From the IMG/VR virus record IMGVR_UViG_3300042987_001352, positions 1 through 21,659 of that record: a stretch of 21,659 bases of DNA; one strand, 5' to 3'. Shown here in pieces: positions 14,501 through 20,311 of this stretch. This DNA comes from a virus. The notes beneath the pieces were generated by a model. The model ran no database searches, had not been told where the DNA came from, and saw nothing but the letters and a program-made list of their open reading frames with translations. How positions within the stretch are numbered: position 1 is the stretch's first letter; the number at the start of each line of letters is the position of its first letter. A program made the translations under genes and the position numbers.

Positions 14501-14739
14501 AAATTACACCATACACTGATAAAGTTGATTTAGAAGATATAAATAGTTTATATATTTTAATTAAAGGCGTTCCGCATGAAAATGGTTATGCGCCGGCAAT
14601 GGTTATTGTATCACCTGATAATAATTATCAATTAACTTTAGATGAACTTCATTCTTTAATGGATGGAATAGAAATCGCCCAAGAAAAGGTTAGTGAAATT
14701 ATTGATTACATTATCAATAATAAAACATTCGGAGTCTAA
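14497..14739 (+). CDS. Small acidic hypothetical protein with TTG start
   Basis: 80 residues. The only start at the right place is a TTG whose last bases form the upstream stop (TTGA overlap); AAAGG lies nine bases upstream. The sequence is acidic (KVDLEDINSLYILIKGVP, then DELHSLMDGIEIAQEKVSEI as a probable helix). Not recognised. Tight packing with neighbours on both sides (it ends one base before the next ATG) supports that it is translated. Confidence 0.55.
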   Translation: MKITPYTDKVDLEDINSLYILIKGVPHENGYAPAMVIVSPDNNYQLTLDELHSLMDGIEIAQEKVSEIIDYIINNKTFGV

Positions 14740-15027
14740 ATGCTTATTGGAAGAGTTATTCCAGATTTTCCATACCCAGAAAAAATATGTCCATACTGCA
14801 ATAGTTTACTTAAAATAGTAAATGCTATTCATTATGAAAATGATAAATATCATTTTAAGGCTCTATATTTAGACCCAAACCCTAAATGTCCGGTCTATGA
14901 TGAAGGTGCTATGAAAGCCTATGCAAGAATCTATTATTCTTCAGAAGAGGCATTTGAATACTTTAGAGATGTAAAAATACCAGTTCAACGCTGGACACAA
15001 GAAAATCTTTATACAATTTATCAGTAG
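14740..15027 (+). CDS. Small cysteine-containing hypothetical protein
   Basis: 95 residues, GGAG five bases before the ATG. It has CPYC near the N-terminus (Cys17, Cys20) and a later Cys50 (NPKCPVYDEGAM), with three His/Tyr-rich segments between. This is consistent with a small metal-binding fold, though a fourth ligand is unclear. The C-terminal half is helical (SSEEAFEYFRDVKIPVQRW). Not recognised. Its start abuts the previous stop, so it belongs to the thyX operon. Confidence 0.6.
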   Translation: MLIGRVIPDFPYPEKICPYCNSLLKIVNAIHYENDKYHFKALYLDPNPKCPVYDEGAMKAYARIYYSSEEAFEYFRDVKIPVQRWTQENLYTIYQ

Positions 15028-15047
15028 TATGATAATATATTAGAACT
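15028..15047 (+). promoter_or_regulatory. Leaderless promoter (TATATT) before the four-cysteine protein gene
   Basis: TATGAT and TATATT boxes overlap at 15028-15041. TATATT ends six bases before the ATG at 15048, and no Shine-Dalgarno is seen. This fits an mRNA starting at or just before the ATG. Confidence 0.45.
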
Positions 15048-16463
15048 ATGCCTATAAATTCCTGTTCTGACAATGGCAAACCCGGATATAAATGGGGCGA
15101 TGCTGGTAAATGCTATATTTACAATCCTGATAGTGAAGAATCAAAGAAAACTGCACGAAAAAAAGCTCTAGCACAGGGAATTGCAATAGGTGATATTGAT
15201 ATCACAAGGGCAAATGAAATCACCACGACTTCTATGGGGTCTGGAATAAAAAAGCCGCAGCAGGGTTATCCAAAGAGGAAGAAAAAGATTAAAAAGGTAG
15301 CCGAAGACCTTACACAAGATGAGGCAATGCTTGCAATGGCTCTTGCGGCCATCGCCCAGAAATATGGAAAGTTTAATGAAGATGGTACAGGCATCTGGGC
15401 TGGCTATGAAAGTCCTGAAGAGAACGATGAAAAAGAAATTGGTGTTAAATGTGCCAATTGCGTCCTTTACGAAGGCAATAATGTTTGCAAAATTATAGAG
15501 CAAACAGTCAATCCTGAAGGTAAATGCAGATTTGCTGTTATTCCAGACGGAGTTGTTGATATGGATGGTGATGATTCCGACATGGAAGACGAAACAAAAT
15601 ACGATTTTCTTAATGAATTCCTTCTTGAACAAGAAGTTGAGTCTTACGAAAAGTTTTTAGACTCTTTTGATCTTGCCGATTTAGTTTTAATTAGCATGAT
15701 TGATTCAGAAGAAGAAGAAAATGATGAAGAAGATGGTGAAGAAGAGGAAGAAGATGAAGAAATGTCTGAACATCCCAATTTATCGCCTATGCAGTCAGCT
15801 CAATATGAAGGTTATGAAGACATTGTTGAAAAATATGGCAAGTTTGACCAGTCAGCCGGCCGAAATGGCGCTCATTATGCATCAGCAGAAAAAAATCCAT
15901 TCAAAAATGAAGGGTTAATTTGTGCAAATTGTGTATTTTATGAAGGTGGACAAGGTTGTGAGATTGTTTCTGGTCAAATTGAACCAAATGCTATCTGTAA
16001 ACTATGGATTATTCCTGAAAATTTGATCGGAGAAGCCGGCTCTGAGGTAGAAAAAGTTACTTATGGTCGCCCCGGCCCTAATGACCCTAGAAAAACGCCG
16101 GCTAAGCCTTCTGAGAGGCGCAGAGGCTCTACAAGAAACAAGCCCGGCTCCGCACAGTCGGGTGGTTCTGTTACATTTGGAGGCTCAGTTACAGCGTCTC
16201 TGAAAGCAAAAATGGAACAACACAACAAAAAGCACGGCGACAGTGCCGGCAAAAAGGCTACAATGGGTGCATTAAAGGCTGTTTATAGGCGTGGTGCTGG
16301 CGCATTCTCAACTTCTCACCGTCCGGGTATGACAAGAGGTGGTTGGGCAATGGCTAGAGTTAACGCTTATCTCTATCTTTTGAGAAATGGCAGACCTTCT
16401 AACCCTAACTACACAACGGATAATGACCTTTTACCCAAGGCTCATCCCAGAAGTACTAAATAA
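15048..16463 (+). CDS. Multidomain phage protein with duplicated four-cysteine module
   Basis: 471 residues. Residues 8-45 (NGKPGYKWGDAGKCYIYNP, then a basic helix) form a motif common in phage proteins. Residues 102-170 and 259-327 are an internal duplication: 'KYGKF', then CANCVLYEG/CANCVFYEG with Cys135, 138, 147, 160 and Cys292, 295, 304, 317, both spaced C-x2-C-x8-C-x12-C, then a closing IP. This looks like an iron-sulphur or zinc site, similar in kind to HiPIP-like modules in phage head proteins. Residues 221-239 are almost all Glu/Asp. The C-terminal domain (KKHGDSAGKKATMGALKAVY, RRGAGAFSTSHRPGMTRGGW, AMARVNAYL) is a conserved phage domain of unknown function. Leaderless start. Role unknown; head-associated or DNA-associated are both possible. 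Confidence 0.8.
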   Translation: MPINSCSDNGKPGYKWGDAGKCYIYNPDSEESKKTARKKALAQGIAIGDIDITRANEITTTSMGSGIKKPQQGYPKRKKKIKKVAEDLTQDEAMLAMALAAIAQKYGKFNEDGTGIWAGYESPEENDEKEIGVKCANCVLYEGNNVCKIIEQTVNPEGKCRFAVIPDGVVDMDGDDSDMEDETKYDFLNEFLLEQEVESYEKFLDSFDLADLVLISMIDSEEEENDEEDGEEEEEDEEMSEHPNLSPMQSAQYEGYEDIVEKYGKFDQSAGRNGAHYASAEKNPFKNEGLICANCVFYEGGQGCEIVSGQIEPNAICKLWIIPENLIGEAGSEVEKVTYGRPGPNDPRKTPAKPSERRRGSTRNKPGSAQSGGSVTFGGSVTASLKAKMEQHNKKHGDSAGKKATMGALKAVYRRGAGAFSTSHRPGMTRGGWAMARVNAYLYLLRNGRPSNPNYTTDNDLLPKAHPRSTK

Positions 16464-16473
16464 GGAGATAAAA

Positions 16474-16842
16474 ATGATTATTCAACTTCCCTATGACAAC
16501 GTTCAGGTTGTTAAAAGAAAGCATGATGCTATGAAGGCTTGGCATGAAGATATGGCTAAGTCGCATCTTACTGCCGCCGAATGGCATGCCGAGCAGTCGG
16601 ATGAGCTTGGAAAGGCTATGAAAGAAGTTCCTCTTAATCCTGAGAAGAAGCAGGGTGCCAATATTGGTACAAAGGGCACATCGACAGACAGCCCTGACCC
16701 CGCAGCGCCGGCTCCGACGAAAGTTCCTCTTGACCCGGTTAAAAAGGCTGATCTTATTCAGATTCTGAAAGACCATGTTGAAGAGTACGGCGATTTTGAG
16801 TTAACTCCCGAAGAAATCGTTGATAAAATCTTTGGAGAGTGA
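16474..16842 (+). CDS. Small hypothetical protein
   Basis: 122 residues from the ATG at 16474, with GGAGA seven bases before it (the frame is open upstream but overlaps the previous gene). The N-terminal part is helical and basic (NVQVVKRKHDAMKAWHEDMA). The middle is disordered (GTKGTSTDSPDPAAPAPTK), flanked by two related segments, VPLNPEKK and VPLDPVKKA. The C-terminal helix pair (LIQILKDHVEEYGDF, LTPEEIVDKIFG) resembles a small SAP- or EF-hand-like helical end, without calcium ligands. Not recognised. Confidence 0.6.
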   Translation: MIIQLPYDNVQVVKRKHDAMKAWHEDMAKSHLTAAEWHAEQSDELGKAMKEVPLNPEKKQGANIGTKGTSTDSPDPAAPAPTKVPLDPVKKADLIQILKDHVEEYGDFELTPEEIVDKIFGE

Positions 16843-16845
16843 CCC

Positions 16846-17049
16846 TTGGATGCGGCTCTTGCCTCCATCCTTGTCGCCTGCATTGCGACAATGGGCACAG
16901 TGGTTGTAGCAATAATTGAAAAGTTTAGAAAAGAAAATAAACAAGATCATGATAGTGTTATGACATTCTTAGCCGATTTACATGAAGATGTAGAAAAAGT
17001 TGACAAAAAATTAGATAACCATATTCATTGGCATTTAGACAAAAAGTGA
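16846..17049 (+). CDS. Holin-like small membrane protein
   Basis: 67 residues, TTG start with GGAGAG seven bases upstream. Residues 3-24 (AALASILVACIATMGTVVVA) are one hydrophobic membrane helix. It is followed by a basic turn (EKFRKENKQDHD) and an amphipathic coiled coil (LADLHEDVEKVDKKLDNHI) ending HIHWHLDKK. This layout (short N-terminus out, one helix, charged coiled coil ending in H-WH) is like the small membrane proteins near lysis genes of actinophages, which are often called holins. No endolysin is seen next to it, so a holin role is only suggested. Confidence 0.6.
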   Translation: MDAALASILVACIATMGTVVVAIIEKFRKENKQDHDSVMTFLADLHEDVEKVDKKLDNHIHWHLDKK

Positions 17050-17055
17050 TACAAT
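17028..17055 (+). promoter_or_regulatory. Sigma70-like promoter for the structured leader
   Basis: TTGGCA (17028-17033) and TACAAT (17050-17055) are 16 bases apart, at the end of the holin-like gene. Transcription would start near 17062, exactly where the inverted repeat of the leader begins. Confidence 0.6.
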
Positions 17056-17061
17056 GGTCGC

Positions 17062-17135
17062 AGGAGCGGCTCTTGGCTGTAGGGAGTACGAAAGTTTCTT
17101 TATGGTGCAGGGGCCGCTCCTAACATTGGAGGCTT
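17062..17135 (+). ncRNA. Structured 5' leader (possible cis-regulatory RNA)
   Basis: A perfect 9-base inverted repeat, AGGAGCGGC (17062-17070) and GCCGCTCCT (17113-17121), encloses a second short pairing, CTGTA (about 17077-17081) with TGCAG (about 17106-17110), and a loop with GGGAGTACGAAAG. The promoter upstream would place the first stem at the very 5' end of the RNA. The GGAGG ribosome site at 17128-17132 lies just after the stem, so folding could gate translation of the gene at 17136. No T tract follows, so it is not a simple terminator. No known riboswitch consensus is recognised. Confidence 0.5.
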
Positions 17136-17522
17136 ATGAAAAAGAATCGCCCTGCTATGCCGCCGATTGTAGAAATCTTTTGGGAAGATCACTACAGCCT
17201 TGGTGACGACTGGTTTGACCAGACACATAAACATGAACTTTTAATTTTATCCGCAATCGGTTATCTCGTTGCAGAAGATGATAAATATTATTATGTCGCC
17301 TGCACTTACGAAATTGACACAGGAAAATATTCCGCTGGAACCGCCGTGCTGAAGAATTGTGTGGTAAAGTTCCGGTACTGCTTACCACAGGAAACGGCAA
17401 CCGCTTCCAATGTCAGTAGCATTCAAGTAAAGAAGATTCCAGCAAGAAAGAAGGTATCCAATGCTAACAAGTCAACAGGTCGAAAGACACCTACAAAGTC
17501 TACCCAAGGAAGCAACAGGTGA
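17136..17522 (+). CDS. Hypothetical phage protein with basic tail
   Basis: 128 residues, GGAGG directly before the ATG (short spacing). The core 'VEIFWEDHYSLGDDWFDQT', 'ELLILSAIGYLVAEDDKYYYVAC' and 'KFRYC' resembles short phage proteins of unknown function. The last 30 residues are Lys/Ser/Thr-rich and likely disordered. The last 62 bases overlap the start of the next gene in another frame. Controlled by the structured leader just upstream. Confidence 0.65.
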   Translation: MKKNRPAMPPIVEIFWEDHYSLGDDWFDQTHKHELLILSAIGYLVAEDDKYYYVACTYEIDTGKYSAGTAVLKNCVVKFRYCLPQETATASNVSSIQVKKIPARKKVSNANKSTGRKTPTKSTQGSNR

Positions 17523-17886
17523 AGATCACAGAGCAGCCTGCTGTATTGTCTATGGTGTTAGAGATGGTCGTTCTTTAAAAGAAATTAAATCCTACTATTC
17601 TCTCTCAGAAGAGATGGCTGTTAAATGGTGGGATTACTTTAACTTTGGTGAGATTGCTAAAGTAGATAAAAAGAAGCGTGGTTCCAAAACAAATGTTTTG
17701 GATACCTATATTAAAGATAACATTGGTAAAATTTTGACTTCAAATTCCATTATTGAATCATGCCAGATTTCTACACCTACGTTATATAATTACATTAATG
17801 CCAATAGAGGCTACTTTCATCGTGTTGCTAGAGGGACATACAAGATTACTGATCCAGTTGAAGAAAGAGCTAAAGATAAGTCGTGA
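17461..17886 (+). CDS. Probable DNA-binding (helix-turn-helix) protein
   Basis: 141 residues. The ATG has AAGAAGG six bases upstream, inside the end of the previous gene. Residues 10-60 are helical ('AACCIVYGVRDGRSLKEIKSYYS'). A basic turn (KVDKKKRGSKT) leads to residues 90-130, which look like a helix-turn-helix or winged helix: ILTSNSIIESCQISTPTLYN with YINANRGYFHRVARGTYKI as recognition helix and wing. Likely a transcriptional or replication regulator; the target is unknown, although the repeat-rich control region at 13.4 kb is an obvious candidate. Identity is inferred from pattern only. Confidence 0.6.
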   Translation: MLTSQQVERHLQSLPKEATGEDHRAACCIVYGVRDGRSLKEIKSYYSLSEEMAVKWWDYFNFGEIAKVDKKKRGSKTNVLDTYIKDNIGKILTSNSIIESCQISTPTLYNYINANRGYFHRVARGTYKITDPVEERAKDKS

Positions 17887-18119
17887 ATAATCTTCCTGAA
17901 AAACTTAGAGAAGTATCAGATTCATATTATGACACTATAACCACAGGTTCTTCTAATACATGGGATGCCCCTATTCTTATGTATGCAGCCGCCGACGAGA
18001 TTGAACGACTGCGCAAAGCCATCGTGGACTATGTGATGACAATCAGCGACTGCTACGCCACCCCCGCAACAGACAGCGATGCGCTGGAACTATTGAAACA
18101 GGCGGTGCGTGGTGACTGA
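17883..18119 (+). CDS. Short coiled-coil protein, degenerate first copy of the AADEIERLR family
   Basis: 78 residues, GTG start overlapping the upstream stop (GTGA). It carries the AAADEIERLRKAI half of the family motif shared by the next three genes, but its N-terminus (LPEKLREVSDSYYDT) only distantly matches DDIVTRLR. Its first 80 bases are AT-rich like the genes before it; from about 17985 it becomes GC-rich. It therefore looks like a junction between the local genome and the GC-rich family. Function unknown. Confidence 0.6.
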   Translation: MNNLPEKLREVSDSYYDTITTGSSNTWDAPILMYAAADEIERLRKAIVDYVMTISDCYATPATDSDALELLKQAVRGD

Positions 18120-18381
18120 CGACATTGTGACCCGACTTCGGAACAGCGTAAAGAACATTTGGGCCGATTACAGCGCCGCAACAGGTAAGTGGGCGATGGA
18201 AGAAGCCGCTGATGAGATTGAGCGACTGCAAGAACAAGTGCGGTGGGCATCCGACAGGGCATCGGAATGGAAGTTGGAAACCTACGAACTCAACACCGAG
18301 ATTGAACGTCTACGGGAACAGAACGAGTACCTGAAAGCAAATGTTGAAATGCTGTTGGCAGAGGCAAAGGCGGTGAAGTGA
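18112..18381 (+). CDS. AADEIERLR-family coiled-coil protein, copy 2
   Basis: 89 residues from the GTG at 18112 (a second GTG sits one codon earlier). It begins MTDDIVTRLRNSVKN and has EAADEIERLQEQV in the middle. It then continues with a second heptad run (ELNTEIERLREQNEYLKANV), making a longer coiled coil than its siblings. The first 30 bases nearly repeat those at 18381 and 18694. Small proteins with this D.VxRLR...AADEIERLR layout occur in many phages, and their function is not known to me. It overlaps both neighbours. Confidence 0.65.
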   Translation: MTDDIVTRLRNSVKNIWADYSAATGKWAMEEAADEIERLQEQVRWASDRASEWKLETYELNTEIERLREQNEYLKANVEMLLAEAKAVK

Positions 18382-18701
18382 TGAGCGACGACATCGTGAC
18401 CCGACTGCGGGAAGATTTTTGTGATTTCGGACAATGGGAAAACTCATGCACCCCCGAAGGGAAATGCCCGTGCTGTCTTGCCGCTGACGAGATTGAACGG
18501 CTACGTCTTGAATCTCTTCAGTTACAGGGACTTGTCCGAGCGCATGAGGGAATGTATGTGCGCGCCGCCGAACAGATTGACCAGCAACGTAACTGGCTGG
18601 AACGCTTATATCGTTTGACTGTTGGGCATGGCCCCAACTGGGGAGTGTTCGACAGTTGGGAAGATGCGATAACGGCCTACGAGGAGACCCGCTGTGACTG
18701 A
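18381..18701 (+). CDS. AADEIERLR-family coiled-coil protein, copy 3 (Cys-containing)
   Basis: 106 residues. The ATG at 18381 shares one base with the upstream stop; a GTG one codon earlier is an alternative. It starts MSDDIVTRLREDF, has an inserted four-Cys stretch (Cys24-type CTPEGKCPCC) before AADEIERLRLE, then helices and a C-terminal part (GPNWGVFDSWEDAITAYEE). The Cys cluster is absent from the sibling genes and could bind a metal. Confidence 0.65.
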   Translation: MSDDIVTRLREDFCDFGQWENSCTPEGKCPCCLAADEIERLRLESLQLQGLVRAHEGMYVRAAEQIDQQRNWLERLYRLTVGHGPNWGVFDSWEDAITAYEETRCD

Positions 18702-18960
18702 CGACATCGTGACCCGACTACGGGAAAGAGCGATAGTTCTCTTTAGTAATGGGGCGGATGGAAATGCCTTCATTGACGAACACGCCGCTGATGAGATTGA
18801 ACGTCTGCGAGTTGAAATTATGCTGCTTGAGGCATCTTGTTATCCAGCAGTTGGAGTAAGAAAAAAACTAAATATATTATTCAACAAGTTTCGTCAAAAC
18901 TCTCAAAGGAAAAAATCAAAATATTTTTTATGTAGAATTTGTGGTAAAGAACATGCATAA
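18694..18960 (+). CDS. AADEIERLR-family protein, copy 4, fused to an AT-rich zinc-knuckle tail
   Basis: 88 residues, GTG start inside the previous gene. Residues 1-44 follow the family (MTDDIVTRLRERA, HAADEIERLRVEI). From about codon 50 (base 18845) base composition switches from GC-rich to AT-rich, and the protein becomes basic (KKLNILFNKFRQNSQRKKS), ending LCRICGKEHA, a possible C-x2-C-x3-H zinc knuckle. It looks like a family member joined to an unrelated local 3' end. A terminator follows within two bases. Confidence 0.6.
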   Translation: MTDDIVTRLRERAIVLFSNGADGNAFIDEHAADEIERLRVEIMLLEASCYPAVGVRKKLNILFNKFRQNSQRKKSKYFLCRICGKEHA

Positions 18961-18999
18961 AAACTTAGATTATCTAAAATAGATATACTAAGTTTTTTT
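18959..18999 (+). terminator. Intrinsic terminator before the tRNA gene
   Basis: AAAAACTTAG (18959-18968) pairs with CTAAGTTTTT (18988-18997). An inner TATCTA/TAGATA stem closes a three-base loop, and seven Ts end the run. It ends the small coiled-coil gene cluster and abuts the tRNA; because both sides are A/T-flanked it may also work on the other strand. Confidence 0.8.
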
Positions 19000-19072
19000 G
19001 CCGAATTAGCTCAGTAGGTAGAGCAACCGCCTTGTAAGCGGTAGGTCACGGGTTCGATTCCTGTATTCGGCT
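19000..19072 (+). tRNA. tRNA-Thr, anticodon UGU
   Basis: 73 bases with a full cloverleaf: acceptor GCCGAAT with ATTCGGC, D-arm GCTC...GAGC, anticodon stem ACCGC/GCGGT around the loop CTTGTAA (anticodon TGT at 19033-19035), T-arm with TTCGATT, and T as discriminator base. The 3' CCA is not encoded. It reads the ACA codon, which is frequent in the phage tail genes and in the A/C-rich right-hand genes, so it may support their translation. Confidence 0.93.
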
Positions 19073-19102
19073 CTGATGGGAAATTATGTGAGGTTATGTA
19101 AT

Positions 19103-19444
19103 ATGACAATGGAAAATATATATAAGAAAATGGGTGCTGATCGGTATCTACCTGAAGCCGGCTGGAACGATATTTTAATTAGGTTAGATAGAAAACTATC
19201 TATGCTTGACCCAGACTATCAGGTTCTTCAAATCAAAGAAAAGTTTGGGGCTTTAAGGTTCTATTATGCAACCGATGTGAAAGAAACCGCCGTGCTGGAG
19301 GCTATGGACAGATATGTTCGTGAAGCAGAACATGAATCTGCTAAAACATGTGAAATGTGCGGTAAACCCGGCCGGCAAAGAGAAAACGCCAAACGTTTAA
19401 AAACGTTATGTGAAGAACATGCTTCTGCTTGGATGAACGGCTAG
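19103..19444 (+). CDS. Conserved zinc-binding hypothetical protein
   Basis: 113 residues from the ATG at 19103, which has GAGG nine bases upstream; an earlier in-frame ATG at 19076 lacks a ribosome site and almost touches the tRNA. The pattern 'PEAGWNDILIRLDRKLSML', 'QVLQIKEKFGALRFYYA' and 'CEMCGKPGRQR...TLCEEHA' is a conserved protein family in phages and bacteria, with a C-x2-C...C-x3-H metal site. Its function is unknown. Confidence 0.75.
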   Translation: MTMENIYKKMGADRYLPEAGWNDILIRLDRKLSMLDPDYQVLQIKEKFGALRFYYATDVKETAVLEAMDRYVREAEHESAKTCEMCGKPGRQRENAKRLKTLCEEHASAWMNG

Positions 19445-19457
19445 AATATAAAGATGA

Positions 19458-19469
19458 TAGAATGGGTTC
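19458..19469 (+). promoter_or_regulatory. Leaderless promoter (-10 TAGAAT)
   Basis: TAGAAT (19458-19463) lies six bases before the ATG at 19470, with no Shine-Dalgarno between. No convincing -35 box is visible. Confidence 0.45.
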
Positions 19470-19712
19470 ATGGAACATCATGTTTGTCCTTCATGCAAAA
19501 CATCTTTAAAAGGACAATACATCCCCGATATCGCCATCAACAAAGGCTTCTATCCAGAGACGTGCGTCACGTGTGGCGACCGAAACCACTGGCTCAACCT
19601 ATGGGTTTTGGAACGTCACGATTCTTTATATGAGGTGATGTGTCAAAAATGTGGTTACGTGTGTTTCATGTCGGGTGAACATGTTGATAGAAATAACGAA
19701 AGGTTAATATGA
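19470..19712 (+). CDS. Zinc-ribbon protein
   Basis: 80 residues with three CxxC pairs: CPSC (Cys6/9), CVTC (Cys32/35) and CQKC (Cys58/61), plus a further CF and a His-rich N-terminus (MEHHVCPSC). Two pairs would form a zinc ribbon or zinc-beta-ribbon fold as used for nucleic-acid or protein binding. Not recognised beyond that. It appears leaderless, and its stop overlaps the next start (ATGATGA). Confidence 0.65.
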   Translation: MEHHVCPSCKTSLKGQYIPDIAINKGFYPETCVTCGDRNHWLNLWVLERHDSLYEVMCQKCGYVCFMSGEHVDRNNERLI

Positions 19713-20311
19713 TGAAAAGTAATTGGGTTTCTGATTCTTGGGAAACTGTTTGTTCCCGCCAGTTAGGGGACATATATGATCACTATTATGGATGGTACAC
19801 AGGGTTAGATAGATTAGAATCTATCAACCCGATTGTAGAAATAGAAAACCATCTGAACTATATTATAGAATACACAGAAGGATTCACTAAACCGATCACC
19901 CCGGCCGTATTGAGTGGTTTAGATAATAATTACATTTTTTTTGATATCGCCGCATACGCCATATTTATGGTAGACGCATTAGAAGATTTTGTTATAGACC
20001 GACACCATATATGTGAAATATTAATAAAAAAACAAAAAGATTACGGCCCGGCAAACATCATGAAATTTGGCCCCACCGGAATCATCATACGGCTATACGA
20101 CAAAATAGCACGACTATGGAACCTCACCGAAAACACCGGCAACATCAACCTATACATCAAACTCAACAACCACCACAACGAATCCATCATAGACACACTC
20201 ATAGACATAATCGGATACTCAACCATCGCCCTCATGGTCTTAGACCCCGACCCCATCCACAAAAACAAATTCCTCACCCCCATGAACCAAAACAACCACC
20301 AACAATGCTAA
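19709..20311 (+). CDS. DUF1599/Nmad1-like nucleotide-modification-associated protein
   Basis: 200 residues, all helical. The segment KKQKDYGPANIMKFGPTGII (about 106-125), then RLYDKIARLWNLTE, and later NESIIDTLIDIIGYSTIAL match the 'K..DYG..N...G..G...R..DK..R..NL....ES..D...D..GY..I' pattern of the Nmad1 (DUF1599) domain, related to all-alpha NTP pyrophosphatases and often encoded near thymidylate synthases in phages. Likely role: handling a (modified) pyrimidine nucleotide. The first half of the gene (to about 20040) is AT-rich like the phage; the second half is extremely A/C-rich. The protein family motif spans this switch without any break. The stop overlaps the deaminase ATG by seven bases. 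Confidence 0.78.
   Translation: MMKSNWVSDSWETVCSRQLGDIYDHYYGWYTGLDRLESINPIVEIENHLNYIIEYTEGFTKPITPAVLSGLDNNYIFFDIAAYAIFMVDALEDFVIDRHHICEILIKKQKDYGPANIMKFGPTGIIIRLYDKIARLWNLTENTGNINLYIKLNNHHNESIIDTLIDIIGYSTIALMVLDPDPIHKNKFLTPMNQNNHQQC

Larger units (their letters stand above)
756..19376. repeat. Highly iterated palindrome GCCGGC
   Basis: The hexamer begins at 756, 1126, 3616, 3954, 4134, 5033, 7862, 8116, 8573, 10226, 10670, 10846, 11810, 12584, 14474, 14592, 15855, 16035, 16097, 16245, 16707, 19157 and 19371 (and once more at 21327 in the GC-rich segment). All 23 are inside genes: about 15 as Ala-Gly codons, six as Pro-Ala and two in the third frame. At about 40% GC roughly one copy would be expected in 20 kb. 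Confidence 0.85.

Noticed and set aside
15168-15632. 154-codon minus-strand frame opposite the four-cysteine protein
   Set aside because: The forward frame has domain repeats and conserved cysteines; the reverse frame is Phe/Ile-rich without any signal.
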